Assembly (NCBI RefSeq): GCF_020037125.1
Contig: NZ_JAIQDG010000002.1
Span: forward strand, 1-64,000
DNA length: 64,000 bases
Origin: Myxococcus sp. RHSTA-1-4
GTDB lineage: Bacteria; Myxococcota; Myxococcia; Myxococcales; Myxococcaceae
Direction: 5' to 3'
Below, piece after piece: positions 17,146-24,360 of this stretch (its first letter is position 1; every line of letters starts with the position of its first letter). A program made the position numbers and the translations under genes. The notes under the pieces were generated by a model. That model did not search any database and was not told the origin of the DNA. It saw nothing but the letters and a program-made list of their open reading frames with translations.

Positions 17146-17701
17146 GTCCGAAGGCGTTGCTCAACATGCGCCACACGCGGCGCAGCGTCTCGCCCTCGGC
17201 GGGACGCACGTGCTCCACCAGCACCGCGCGGCGCGCGGGCTCGCCCTCCGGCGCGTACTCCACCACCAGCGCGTAGCGGGGGCCGGGGCGCTCCACCACG
17301 TGCACGGCCTTCACCGCGTCGAAGGGCACCAGCTCCGCGCGCGTGGCCCCGGGCGTCCACGCCAGCCGCTCCACCCGGAGCGACTCCGAGCGGAAGTGCA
17401 GCACGAAGCGGCGCCGGCCCAGCCGGGACTCCAGCCGCAGCGCCAGGCCCACCAGGAGCGCCGCGAGCACGGCCAGCGCCACGGAGGCGGCCGGCACCGC
17501 CCCGGCCTCCAGCCCCGCCAGCACGGCCGCGCCCACGGTGCAGCCGAATGCCACTCCCACGCACAGTCCGGGCAGCAGCCGCCGCTCCCACGGGGGAGGC
17601 AGGGACTCGCCCACCAGCCGGCCGCCGTCATAGCGCAGCCTCACGTCACCCAGCCGCCCGGGCACCCGGTTATCCAGCAGCGCGTCCTCGAAGCTTGCCA
17701 C
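17117..17701 (-). CDS. Two-helix membrane protein, hypothetical
   Basis: A 194-residue protein that starts at GTG (17701). Residues about 45-95 form two hydrophobic segments in a PH-like arrangement: a short soluble N-terminus, membrane hairpin, then a beta-rich C-terminus (FVLHFRSESLRVERL and RYALVVEYAP). The layout resembles bacterial PH-domain-like membrane proteins but the match is not certain. Its 3' end overlaps the convergent kinase gene, and its 5' end lies about 50 bases from the divergent response regulator. Confidence 0.6.
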   Translation of the reverse strand: MASFEDALLDNRVPGRLGDVRLRYDGGRLVGESLPPPWERRLLPGLCVGVAFGCTVGAAVLAGLEAGAVPAASVALAVLAALLVGLALRLESRLGRRRFVLHFRSESLRVERLAWTPGATRAELVPFDAVKAVHVVERPGPRYALVVEYAPEGEPARRAVLVEHVRPAEGETLRRVWRMLSNAFGLRGAGLAGG

Positions 17702-17752
17702 GCCCCCAGCATAACGGCCCTCGCAGGCGAGCCTCGAAGTTGGAAGAGAGCT

Positions 17753-18742
17753 GTGAGAATCTCCCTCTTCATGGATCTCCCGTTCGAGACCGGGGACGGC
17801 GAGGGTGGGGAGGGGGGGACGCTCGCCTCGACGGTGCTGGTGGTGGATGACGAGCCCGTCGTCCTGGACATCTGCGCCCGCTTGCTGGAGCGCGAGCCGG
17901 ACCTGGCGGTGACGCTGGCCCAGAGCGCCGAGGAGGCGCTGCCGCTGCTGGCGGAGCAGCGCTTCGACGTGCTGGTGACGGACAAGAACCTGCCCGGCAT
18001 GGGCGGCGTGGAGCTCATCGCCGAGGCGCGGCGGCTGCAGCCCTCCATGGAGGCGCTGATGATTACCGCCTACGCCAGCTCCGAGTCCGTCATCGCCGCC
18101 TTCGCGGCCGGCGCCAGCGACTACATCCTCAAGCCCTTCGACGACTTGCGGGTGCTGCGCGCGAAGGTGCGCGCCGCCCTGGAGCGCCGCACCTCGGGGA
18201 TGCGTGTGCGCGAGCAGGCGCGGGAGGTGGCCCGTGAGGCCGCCATGCTGCTGGCCTCCGGCCAGGACGCGCCCGAGCCCGCTCACATCGCGCTGGAGGA
18301 GGAGCTGCGCGCCTACGAGGAGGCCGTGCGCATCGGCCTGAATGGCCGGGTGGCGGTGGTGGGCAGCGCCGAGGCCGTCGCCGTGCTGAAGGCGAACGGC
18401 TTCGACGCGCGGGCGCTGCCGCCGTACGCGCCCGAGCTGGTGGAGATGGACATCATCATCGTCGAGACGGGCGACCCGCAGTGGCGCACGCTCGCCGAGC
18501 GGCTCCAGCGTCAGACTCCGGACGTGCTGCTGCTGGCCAGCCCCCAGGCGGACCTGGGCGACCTGCTGGAGGCGATTACCCTGCGAATGGACCTGGTGGG
18601 CTTCGGCAGCACCCAGGGCGCCAGCGCGCTCCCGGAGAAGGTGCGGATGCTGCTGCTGCGCCGGGGCGTCGAGCGGGCACAGGACCGGCTCGCCGCCGCG
18701 CTCGCCATCTTCCGCCAGAGCATCCCCGCGTCCCCGGCCTGA
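17753..18742 (+). CDS. Response regulator with a second, degenerate receiver-like domain
   Basis: A 329-residue protein. The N-terminal receiver (about residues 25-145) is intact, with DDE after the first strand, Asp 77 (VTDKNLPGM), Thr in MITAYAS and Lys in ILKPF. A helical linker follows, then residues about 195-315 alternate strand and helix: VAVVGS, IIIVETG and VLLLAS. That reads like a receiver fold without the conserved acidic residues. There is no DNA-binding or output domain. I chose GTG at 17753 because GGAAG precedes it; ATG at 17771 is the alternative. It diverges from the membrane protein. Confidence 0.8.
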   Translation: MRISLFMDLPFETGDGEGGEGGTLASTVLVVDDEPVVLDICARLLEREPDLAVTLAQSAEEALPLLAEQRFDVLVTDKNLPGMGGVELIAEARRLQPSMEALMITAYASSESVIAAFAAGASDYILKPFDDLRVLRAKVRAALERRTSGMRVREQAREVAREAAMLLASGQDAPEPAHIALEEELRAYEEAVRIGLNGRVAVVGSAEAVAVLKANGFDARALPPYAPELVEMDIIIVETGDPQWRTLAERLQRQTPDVLLLASPQADLGDLLEAITLRMDLVGFGSTQGASALPEKVRMLLLRRGVERAQDRLAAALAIFRQSIPASPA

Positions 18743-18810
18743 GGGCCCGCCGGGAGGGAGGAGCGAAGCGGCCGCGCGCCGCCTCGCCACCCGCGCGCGA
18801 TGCCGTGGCC

Positions 18811-18851
18811 CGCAAAGCGAAACGCCCACCTTCTTTTCAGAAGATGGGCGT
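18811..18851 (-). terminator. Rho-independent terminator of tRNA-Glu
   Basis: Read on the minus strand, ACGCCCATCTTC pairs with GAAGGTGGGCGT (12 pairs, one G-U) around a TGAAAA loop, followed by TTTCGCTTT. It begins 6 bases after the tRNA-Glu 3' end. It is the most classical terminator in the window. Confidence 0.8.
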
Positions 18852-18856
18852 CTCAG

Positions 18857-18928
18857 TGACCCTGCCGGGATTCGAACCCGAGTTTGTGCCGTGAGAGGGC
18901 ACCGTCCTAACCGCTAGACGACAGGGCC
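18857..18928 (-). tRNA. tRNA-Glu (anticodon CUC)
   Basis: A 72-base cloverleaf on the minus strand. The acceptor arm is GGCCCTG/CAGGGTC with one G-U pair and discriminator A. The D arm holds TAGCGGTTAG. The anticodon stem GTGCC/GGCAC encloses loop CTCTCAC, giving anticodon CTC. The T arm is CGGGTTCGAATCCCG. The 3' CCA is not encoded. A promoter-like sequence lies just upstream and a strong terminator just downstream. The gltX gene lies about 700 bases away on the same strand. Confidence 0.95.
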
Positions 18929-18966
18929 GTTTGTTTCTTGTTTCAACCGCCGCTAACTGCCGATGC

Positions 18967-18995
18967 TTTCTACTTTTTTCGTCCGTCCTCGTCAA
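18967..18995 (-). promoter_or_regulatory. Candidate sigma-70 promoter for tRNA-Glu
   Basis: On the minus strand TTGACG (18995-18990) and TAGAAA (18972-18967) are 17 bases apart, five and four of six matches. Transcription would start near 18960, about 30 bases before the tRNA. The stretch 18929-19039 is clearly more AT-rich than its surroundings, as expected for a stable-RNA promoter. Confidence 0.5.
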
Positions 18996-19039
18996 CCATT
19001 TGTTTCTGCTGGTTGCTTCGGACTTCCGGGTGCTGCGAG

Positions 19040-19110
19040 CTGGGGAACTAGGATTCGAACCTAGATAAGCAGAGTCAGAATCTGCTGTCCTGCCGTTAGA
19101 CGATTCCCCA
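19040..19110 (-). tRNA. tRNA-Gln (anticodon CUG)
   Basis: A 71-base cloverleaf on the minus strand. The acceptor arm TGGGGAA/TTCCCCA carries discriminator G. The D arm holds CTAACGGCAGG. The anticodon stem GCAGA/TCTGC encloses loop TTCTGAC, giving anticodon CTG. The T arm is CTAGGTTCGAATCCTAG. CCA is not encoded. It lies 111 bases upstream of tRNA-Glu on the same strand. Confidence 0.95.
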
Positions 19111-19170
19111 AAAACTGCGGCGACTCTCTACCAACAGCGCCTCGGGACTGCAACAACTTCGAAGAGGCGT

Positions 19171-19581
19171 TTACTTCTTCCTGCTCGGCTTCGTCTCGGG
19201 CTTCTTCGCGGGCTTGCCTGCCTGCTGGACCGGGACGATGTAGATGCGAACCTCGTCGTTCGCCTCGTAAATGTTCAAGCCCGCGAAGTTCTTCCCCGAG
19301 GGATTGACGATGTGTACTGCCTTGACGCCCGGCTGGTTGACGATCTGCCGGCGAGGGTAGTTCGACGTCGAATACACCGAGCGGTAGTAGTCGAGCGTCG
19401 CCTCGAAATCGCGTGGCGCCCGGTAGCGGTTCTCGCCGACCTTCTGCGAGCCGTCCGGGAGCTGCGCGCCGCTGACCACCTCGGCGCCCGCCACCGACAC
19501 CCAGAGGGCCAACAGCACCGCCCCGAGCGGGCGCGCCTTATAGAAATGCCGACCCAGGGTGTCAAGCGTGCGCGTCTTCAT
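19171..19581 (-). CDS. Small exported hypothetical protein
   Basis: About 136 residues from MKTRTLD at 19581; an in-frame ATG at 19605 adds 8 residues. Neither start has a clear ribosome site. A hydrophobic segment, PLGAVLLALWVSVAGA, makes a signal peptide with cleavage near AGA. The mature part is a compact alpha/beta domain with a tyrosine-rich helix (LDYYRSVYST) and strands VKAVHIVN and EVRIYIVPV, ending in a Lys/Pro tail. Many short periplasmic proteins look like this; I do not recognise the family. Confidence 0.6.
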   Translation of the reverse strand: MKTRTLDTLGRHFYKARPLGAVLLALWVSVAGAEVVSGAQLPDGSQKVGENRYRAPRDFEATLDYYRSVYSTSNYPRRQIVNQPGVKAVHIVNPSGKNFAGLNIYEANDEVRIYIVPVQQAGKPAKKPETKPSRKK

Positions 19582-19638
19582 GGGGCCGAAAGATAGGTTC
19601 CGCATCCGCTGACGTCCACCGCTTCCTGGTCCTGACGT

Positions 19639-21078
19639 TCAGCCGCGGGTGAGCGCGGCGTCGATGCGGCGCAGGGCCTCGTCGCGCCCCACCAGGAGCA
19701 GCGTCTCGCCGATGCCCGGGCTGGTGGTGTTGCCGGTGACGGCCACGCGGATGGGCTGCGCCACCTTGCCCATGCCCACGTTGGCGGACTCGCTCACCGT
19801 CTTCACCACGCCGTCCAGCGGCTCCACCTTCCACTCGGGGAGGGCGGCGAGCGCCTCGCGCGCCTGGCGCAGCAGGTTGAGGGACTCGCCGGTGAGGTGC
19901 TTGGCGGCGGCCTTCTCGTCCAGGGTGACGCCGGAGCGGAAGTAGACGTTGGCGGCCGTGGTGGCCATCTCCTCGAGCGTGTTGGAGCGCTCGCGCAGGG
20001 CGCGCACCAGCGGCTCCAGGCGCGGGTCCCCCCTGGCCTGGATGCCCTTGGCCTCCAGGAAGGGCAGGAGCCGCTCGGCGACGGTGGCCTCCGGCAGCAG
20101 CTTCATCCACTGCTGGTTGAGCCACAGGAGCTTCTTCGGGTCCCACACGCCGGAGGTGGTGCCCACGTCGGAGAAGTCGAACCACTCCAGCATCTGCTCG
20201 CGGCTGATGACCTCGTCGTTGCCGTGGCTCCAGCCCAGGCGGATGACGAAGTTGAGCAGCGCCTCCGGCAGGATGCCGTTGCGCTTGTGCAGCATCACGT
20301 CCGCCTCGGGGTGCTTGCGCTTGGACAGCTTCTCGCGGTCCGGGCCGAGGATGAGCGGCAGGTGGGCGAACTCCGGCGGCTGCCAGCCCAGCGCCTGGTA
20401 CAGCATGAGCTGCGGGAAGGTGGAGTTGACGTGCTCCTGGCCGCGGGCGACCAGGGTGACCTCCATCAGGTGGTCGTCGATGACGCAGCCGTAGTTGTAG
20501 AGGGGGATGCCGTCCGCGCGCAGCATCACCCAGTCATCCAGGTCCGAGTAGGGCTTGGTGATCTTCCCCAGCGCCTTGTCGTCGAAGGAGACGGAGCCCT
20601 CGCCCGACGGCATCTTGAAGCGGATGACCGCGTCCTCCGCGCGCTTGCCCGGGGGCGGCCCCTTCAGCTCGCGGCAGGTGCCCGGGTACTTGAAGGCGCC
20701 GCCCGTCTTCTCCGCGGCCTGACGCTGCGCATCCAGCTCCTCGCGGGTGCAGTAGCACCGGTAGGCCTTGCCCTCGGTGATGAGCCGGTCGGCGTGCTCG
20801 CGGTAGGTGTCCAGCCGCTGCGTCTGGAAGTAGGGGGCGTGGGGGCCCTCCTTGCCGGGGCCCTCGTCCCACTCCAGGCCCAGCCAGTTCAGGCCGTCCA
20901 GGATGGCCTGCACGGACTCCGGCGTGGAGCGGACCTGGTCGGTGTCCTCCATGCGAAGGATGAAGGTGCCGCCGAAGCGCCGCGCCTGCAGGTAGTTCAT
21001 CAGCGCGGTGCGGGCGCCTCCGATGTGGAGGTAGCCGGTGGGCGACGGAGCGAAGCGGACGCGAGGAGAGGCAGGCAT
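19639..21078 (-). CDS. gltX: Glutamyl-tRNA synthetase
   Basis: A 479-residue class I aminoacyl-tRNA synthetase of normal length. The ATP-binding HIGH-type motif is PSPTGYLHIGG near residue 15, and the KMSKS-type motif is KLSKRKH near 240. The zinc-binding-like region has CYCTREE near 107. It charges tRNA-Glu with glutamate. The start at 21078 places RVRFAPSPTG at the N-terminus as in the family; 13 upstream in-frame residues are not needed. The tRNA-Glu gene itself lies downstream on the same strand. Confidence 0.95.
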   Translation of the reverse strand: MPASPRVRFAPSPTGYLHIGGARTALMNYLQARRFGGTFILRMEDTDQVRSTPESVQAILDGLNWLGLEWDEGPGKEGPHAPYFQTQRLDTYREHADRLITEGKAYRCYCTREELDAQRQAAEKTGGAFKYPGTCRELKGPPPGKRAEDAVIRFKMPSGEGSVSFDDKALGKITKPYSDLDDWVMLRADGIPLYNYGCVIDDHLMEVTLVARGQEHVNSTFPQLMLYQALGWQPPEFAHLPLILGPDREKLSKRKHPEADVMLHKRNGILPEALLNFVIRLGWSHGNDEVISREQMLEWFDFSDVGTTSGVWDPKKLLWLNQQWMKLLPEATVAERLLPFLEAKGIQARGDPRLEPLVRALRERSNTLEEMATTAANVYFRSGVTLDEKAAAKHLTGESLNLLRQAREALAALPEWKVEPLDGVVKTVSESANVGMGKVAQPIRVAVTGNTTSPGIGETLLLVGRDEALRRIDAALTRG

Positions 21079-21177
21079 ACTGGCGCGCGGATTAGCAGGG
21101 TGGGGGTGGGGAATCAACGCGGGACGCTACGGACGGACCGGAGCGGCTGGGGTAAGCTGACGGCAGGGAGAACGCGT

Positions 21178-21744
21178 ATGTCGATTCGTCAGGTATTTCG
21201 CACGTGGATGCTGGTGGCCCTCCTGGGGGCCCTGCCGGCGGGCGCCACCACCCAGCTCAAGGTGGACCTGTCCCAGCTCGCCCAGGGCGCGGATGCCGTC
21301 GTCCACGGCGTCGTCCGCCGGGTGGAGAGCCGCTGGAGCGGCGACAAGATGCGCATCGTCACCGACGTCGAAATCCAGGTGACGGAGTCCCTCAAGGGGC
21401 AGCCGGGCGGCTCGGTGCTCGTCACCCAGCCCGGCGGCCGGGTGGGCGACGTCGGCCAGGTGGTGCATGGCCTCGCCTCCTTCGCCCCCGGCGAGGAGGT
21501 GGTGGTCTTCCTGGAGAAGCGCGGCGCGCGTGCCTTCCGTGTGTCCTCCATGGCCCAGGGCAAGTACCAGGTGAAGCGTGACGGCAAGTCCGCCCTGGCG
21601 GTGCCGGAGCCGTCGGAGGCGCTGCTGCTGGACCCCGTCACCCGCAAGCCGAGCGCGAGCGCGCTCCAGCCGATGACGCTGGAGGAGTTGAAGACGGCCA
21701 TCCGCGCCGCGCTCCAGGCCGCGCCGAAGGAGCAGGCGCCGTGA
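21178..21744 (+). CDS. Exported protein of a protease operon, unknown function
   Basis: A 188-residue protein with a signal peptide (TWMLVALLGALPAGA, cleavage near residue 23). The mature part is a small beta-rich domain with the pattern ADAVVHGVV, then VTDVEIQVTESLKG and EEVVVFLEK. Similar exported domains occur beside MYXO-CTERM proteins, but I cannot name the family with certainty. AGGGAG lies 7 bases before the ATG. Its stop overlaps the GTG start of the first protease by 4 bases, so it is translationally coupled to it. Confidence 0.65.
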   Translation: MSIRQVFRTWMLVALLGALPAGATTQLKVDLSQLAQGADAVVHGVVRRVESRWSGDKMRIVTDVEIQVTESLKGQPGGSVLVTQPGGRVGDVGQVVHGLASFAPGEEVVVFLEKRGARAFRVSSMAQGKYQVKRDGKSALAVPEPSEALLLDPVTRKPSASALQPMTLEELKTAIRAALQAAPKEQAP

Positions 21745-22634
21745 CGCCGCTCGCCTCCCTCATGGTGGCCCTGGCGCTGGGCCAGTCCTCGGCCCCCTAC
21801 GTGCGCAGCCGCGTGGACGCGGGCGACACCCGGACGCAGTGCCTCTACTGGACGGCCGAGCGCATCACCTGGCACCAGAGCACCTACGGCAACCCGGCCA
21901 CGGCCGGCGAGACCGAGTTCGAGGCGATGCGCCGCTCCTTCCAGAGCTGGCAGGACATCTTCGCCCAGTGCGGCAACCTCGCGCTGGAGGAGGGCCCCCG
22001 CGTCAACGCCCGGGAGGTGGGCTACACGCGCGAGGGCGACAACATCAACCTGGTGCTCTTCCGGGACCGGGACTGCCACGCGGTGGTGCCCGAGGACGAC
22101 GCGTGCTGGGACGATGAGACGTGCTCCAACACGTACGACTGCTGGGAGGATGACGACAACACCATCGCCATCACCCTCACCACGTACGACGAGCGCTCGG
22201 GCATCATCTACGACTCGGACATCTCCTTCAACGCGGCGCGCTTCTCCTTCACCACGGCGGATGGCGGCACCTGCTTCCCGCCGGTGACGGCCAACTGCGT
22301 GGCCACGGACGTGCAGAACACGGCCACGCACGAGATTGGCCACTTCGTCGGCCTGGACCACACGTACGCGCTGGGCTCCACCATGAACCCGAGCGCCCCG
22401 CCGGGCGAGGTGTCCAAGCGCACCATCGACAGCGGCTCGCGCGACTTCGTCTGCAAGGTGTATCCCCAGGGCGGGGCCAGCCAGGCCTGCCTGCACCCGA
22501 CGGTGGAAGCGGAGCTCGGCCCCAAGGGAGGCACGGGCTGCGCCGCCTCCGGCTCCGTCGCCGCGCTGCCCGCGCTGGCCGCGTGGGCGCTGTGGCTGTC
22601 GCGCCGCCGCCGTCGTGAGGAGGGTGTCCGGTGA
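21741..22634 (+). CDS. Matrixin-like zinc metalloprotease with MYXO-CTERM tail
   Basis: A 297-residue exported protease. The zinc motif HEIGHFVGLDH at residues 197-207 has the three His of the metzincin HExxHxxGxxH, followed by a Met-turn-like GSTMNPSAP. The C-terminus has Gly-Cys, a hydrophobic helix and an Arg-rich end (SRRRRRE), the MYXO-CTERM surface-sorting layout. The N-terminal signal peptide is short and starts at GTG. It overlaps both neighbours by 4 bases. Several Cys pairs in residues 110-140 suggest disulfides. The substrate is unknown. Confidence 0.85.
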   Translation: MTPLASLMVALALGQSSAPYVRSRVDAGDTRTQCLYWTAERITWHQSTYGNPATAGETEFEAMRRSFQSWQDIFAQCGNLALEEGPRVNAREVGYTREGDNINLVLFRDRDCHAVVPEDDACWDDETCSNTYDCWEDDDNTIAITLTTYDERSGIIYDSDISFNAARFSFTTADGGTCFPPVTANCVATDVQNTATHEIGHFVGLDHTYALGSTMNPSAPPGEVSKRTIDSGSRDFVCKVYPQGGASQACLHPTVEAELGPKGGTGCAASGSVAALPALAAWALWLSRRRRREEGVR

Positions 22635-23578
22635 AGAAGCCCCTGGCGCTCGCCGCCCTGCTGCTGGCGTCCTCTCCCGCGCTGGCGCAGGAGGAGCCGG
22701 TGCCGGTCTTCCGGCGCACCGCGGTGCCCGGACGGCCGCTGTGCCTCATGTGGCCGGGGCGCGACTACGTGTACCACCTGGACCCGGCGGGCAGTGCGCG
22801 CACGCCGGGCAACACCGAGGTGGCCGCCATCGAGGCGTCGTTCGCGTCGTGGCGGGCGCTGTCCGGCACGTGCAGCGACTACGCCTTCCGCCGGGGCGAG
22901 GACTGGAGCCTGCCGGTGGCGGTGGGGTACGACCAGGAGCTGCCGTTCAACAACTACAACATCATCACCTTCCGCGAGCGGGCGTGCCCCGCCGTGGTGC
23001 CCTCGGACGACCCGTGCTGGGGGGATGAGTCGTGCGGCAACGTGTACCGGTGCTGGGACCATGGTGAGGCCACCATCGGCCTCACCACCTCCACCTTCAG
23101 CTTCCGCGACGGGCGCGTGCTCGACTCGGACATCGAGCTGAATGGCTACTACCTCTTCACCACCGTGGACTCCCCGGTGTGCCAGGGCTCGCCCGCGACG
23201 AACTGCGTGTCCACGGACCTGGAGAACACCATGACGCACGAGATTGGCCACGTGGTGGGGCTGGACCACGTGACGGCTCCGGGCTCCACCATGGAGGCCA
23301 CCGCGCCCCCGGGGGAGACGCGCAAGCGCCTCATCGACCCGGGGTCCGCCGCCGGCTTCTGCTCCATCTACCCGCGGGGCCTGCCGCCCACCCAGTGCAT
23401 CATGCACGCCGAGGCGGGCATGGCCCTGGAGGCCGAAGGCCAGGGCACCGGCTGCGCGGCGGCGCCGGGGCCCCTGGCGCTGGGCGCCGTGCTGGCCGCC
23501 CTGTCGCTTGCCCGGCGGCGGGCGGGCGGGCGTGCGGCTGCCCTGGAGGCGGCTGCGACTGCGGGCGGGCGGGGTTAG
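22631..23578 (+). CDS. Second matrixin-like zinc metalloprotease with MYXO-CTERM tail
   Basis: A 315-residue paralogue of the preceding protease. It has a signal peptide (LALAALLLASSPALA), the zinc motif HEIGHVVGLDH at residues 203-213, a Met-turn-like GSTMEATAPPGE, and a C-terminal GTGCAAA followed by a hydrophobic helix and Arg cluster. The two proteases share the order of Cys pairs, the YDSD/LDSDI segment and the zinc site, so they arose by tandem duplication, but they have diverged widely. The start overlaps the upstream stop by 4 bases. Confidence 0.85.
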   Translation: MKKPLALAALLLASSPALAQEEPVPVFRRTAVPGRPLCLMWPGRDYVYHLDPAGSARTPGNTEVAAIEASFASWRALSGTCSDYAFRRGEDWSLPVAVGYDQELPFNNYNIITFRERACPAVVPSDDPCWGDESCGNVYRCWDHGEATIGLTTSTFSFRDGRVLDSDIELNGYYLFTTVDSPVCQGSPATNCVSTDLENTMTHEIGHVVGLDHVTAPGSTMEATAPPGETRKRLIDPGSAAGFCSIYPRGLPPTQCIMHAEAGMALEAEGQGTGCAAAPGPLALGAVLAALSLARRRAGGRAAALEAAATAGGRG

Positions 23579-23588
23579 AGGTAGGGGC

Positions 23589-24305
23589 GTGTCCGTCGCC
23601 TTCTTCGACCTCGACAAGACGTTGATTGCCGTCAACTCCGGCTCGCTGTGGGTCCGCCGCGAGCTGGAGCTGGGGCACATCACCCGCCTGCAGGCGCTGC
23701 GCGCCAGCCTGTGGATTGCCCGCTACCACCTGGGCTTCGTCTCCATGCAGGACGCGGTGGCGCGTGCCATCGCCCAGCTGGCGGGTTCGCTCGCCCGGCC
23801 CATCCAGGAGCGCACCGCCCTGTTCTACGAGGAGCAGGTGCGCCCCCTCTACCGCCCCGGCGCGCGGGTGGCGCTGGACGAGCACCGCCGCGCGGGAGAC
23901 CAGCTCGTCCTGCTCACGTCCTCGTCGGGCTACCTGTCGGAGCTGGTGGCGCGGGAGCTGCGGCTGGACGCCGTGTTGTGCAACCGCTTCGAGGTGGACA
24001 GCGAGGGCCGGCATACCGGCCGCCCGCTGGGCATCATCTGCTTCGGCGAGGGCAAGCGCACGCTGGCGGAGGCCTATGCGCGCGAGGCTGGCGTGGCGCT
24101 GTCGGAGTGCGCCTTCTACACGGACTCGTACTCGGACCTGCCGGTGATGGAGGTGGTGGGGCGGCCGGTGGCCGTGCACCCGGACCACCGGCTCAAGCGC
24201 GAGGCCCGGCGGCGGGGCTGGCCGGTGGTGAGCTGGGGCGTGCCTCCGGGCGGCGCCCCGGCCACGCCTCCCGCGCCGCCGGTGGTTCCGTCCACCGGGG
24301 CCTGA
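23589..24305 (+). CDS. HAD-IB phosphatase (SerB-like family)
   Basis: A 238-residue protein from GTG at 23589. HAD motif I is FFDLDKTLI at residues 5-13. Motif II is LLTSSSGY near 113, a Lys lies near 155 in GEGKR, and motif IV is YTDSYSDLP near 177. The cap is helical, as in the HAD-IB group that includes SerB and lipid-phosphate hydrolases. The C-terminal about 25 residues are Pro/Ala-rich and probably disordered. A strong hairpin follows at 24307-24332. The substrate cannot be told. Confidence 0.8.
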   Translation: MSVAFFDLDKTLIAVNSGSLWVRRELELGHITRLQALRASLWIARYHLGFVSMQDAVARAIAQLAGSLARPIQERTALFYEEQVRPLYRPGARVALDEHRRAGDQLVLLTSSSGYLSELVARELRLDAVLCNRFEVDSEGRHTGRPLGIICFGEGKRTLAEAYAREAGVALSECAFYTDSYSDLPVMEVVGRPVAVHPDHRLKREARRRGWPVVSWGVPPGGAPATPPAPPVVPSTGA

Positions 24306-24306
24306 G

Positions 24307-24332
24307 CCGGGCGCCCTCGAAGCGGCGCCCGG
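24307..24332. terminator. Perfect 9-bp hairpin between convergent genes
   Basis: CCGGGCGCC and GGCGCCCGG are exact inverse complements around an 8-base loop, beginning 2 bases after the HAD-IB stop. The opposing kinase ends at 24361. It probably terminates one or both transcripts. Confidence 0.6.
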
Positions 24333-24360
24333 GCCCGGCCCGGCGGAGCGGCGGGAGACT

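Noticed and set aside
19115..19160. A promoter for tRNA-Gln (TTGCAG and TAGAGA, 17 apart on the minus strand).
   Set aside because: The match is weak in both hexamers and overlaps the end of another gene's transcript; not listed as a feature.
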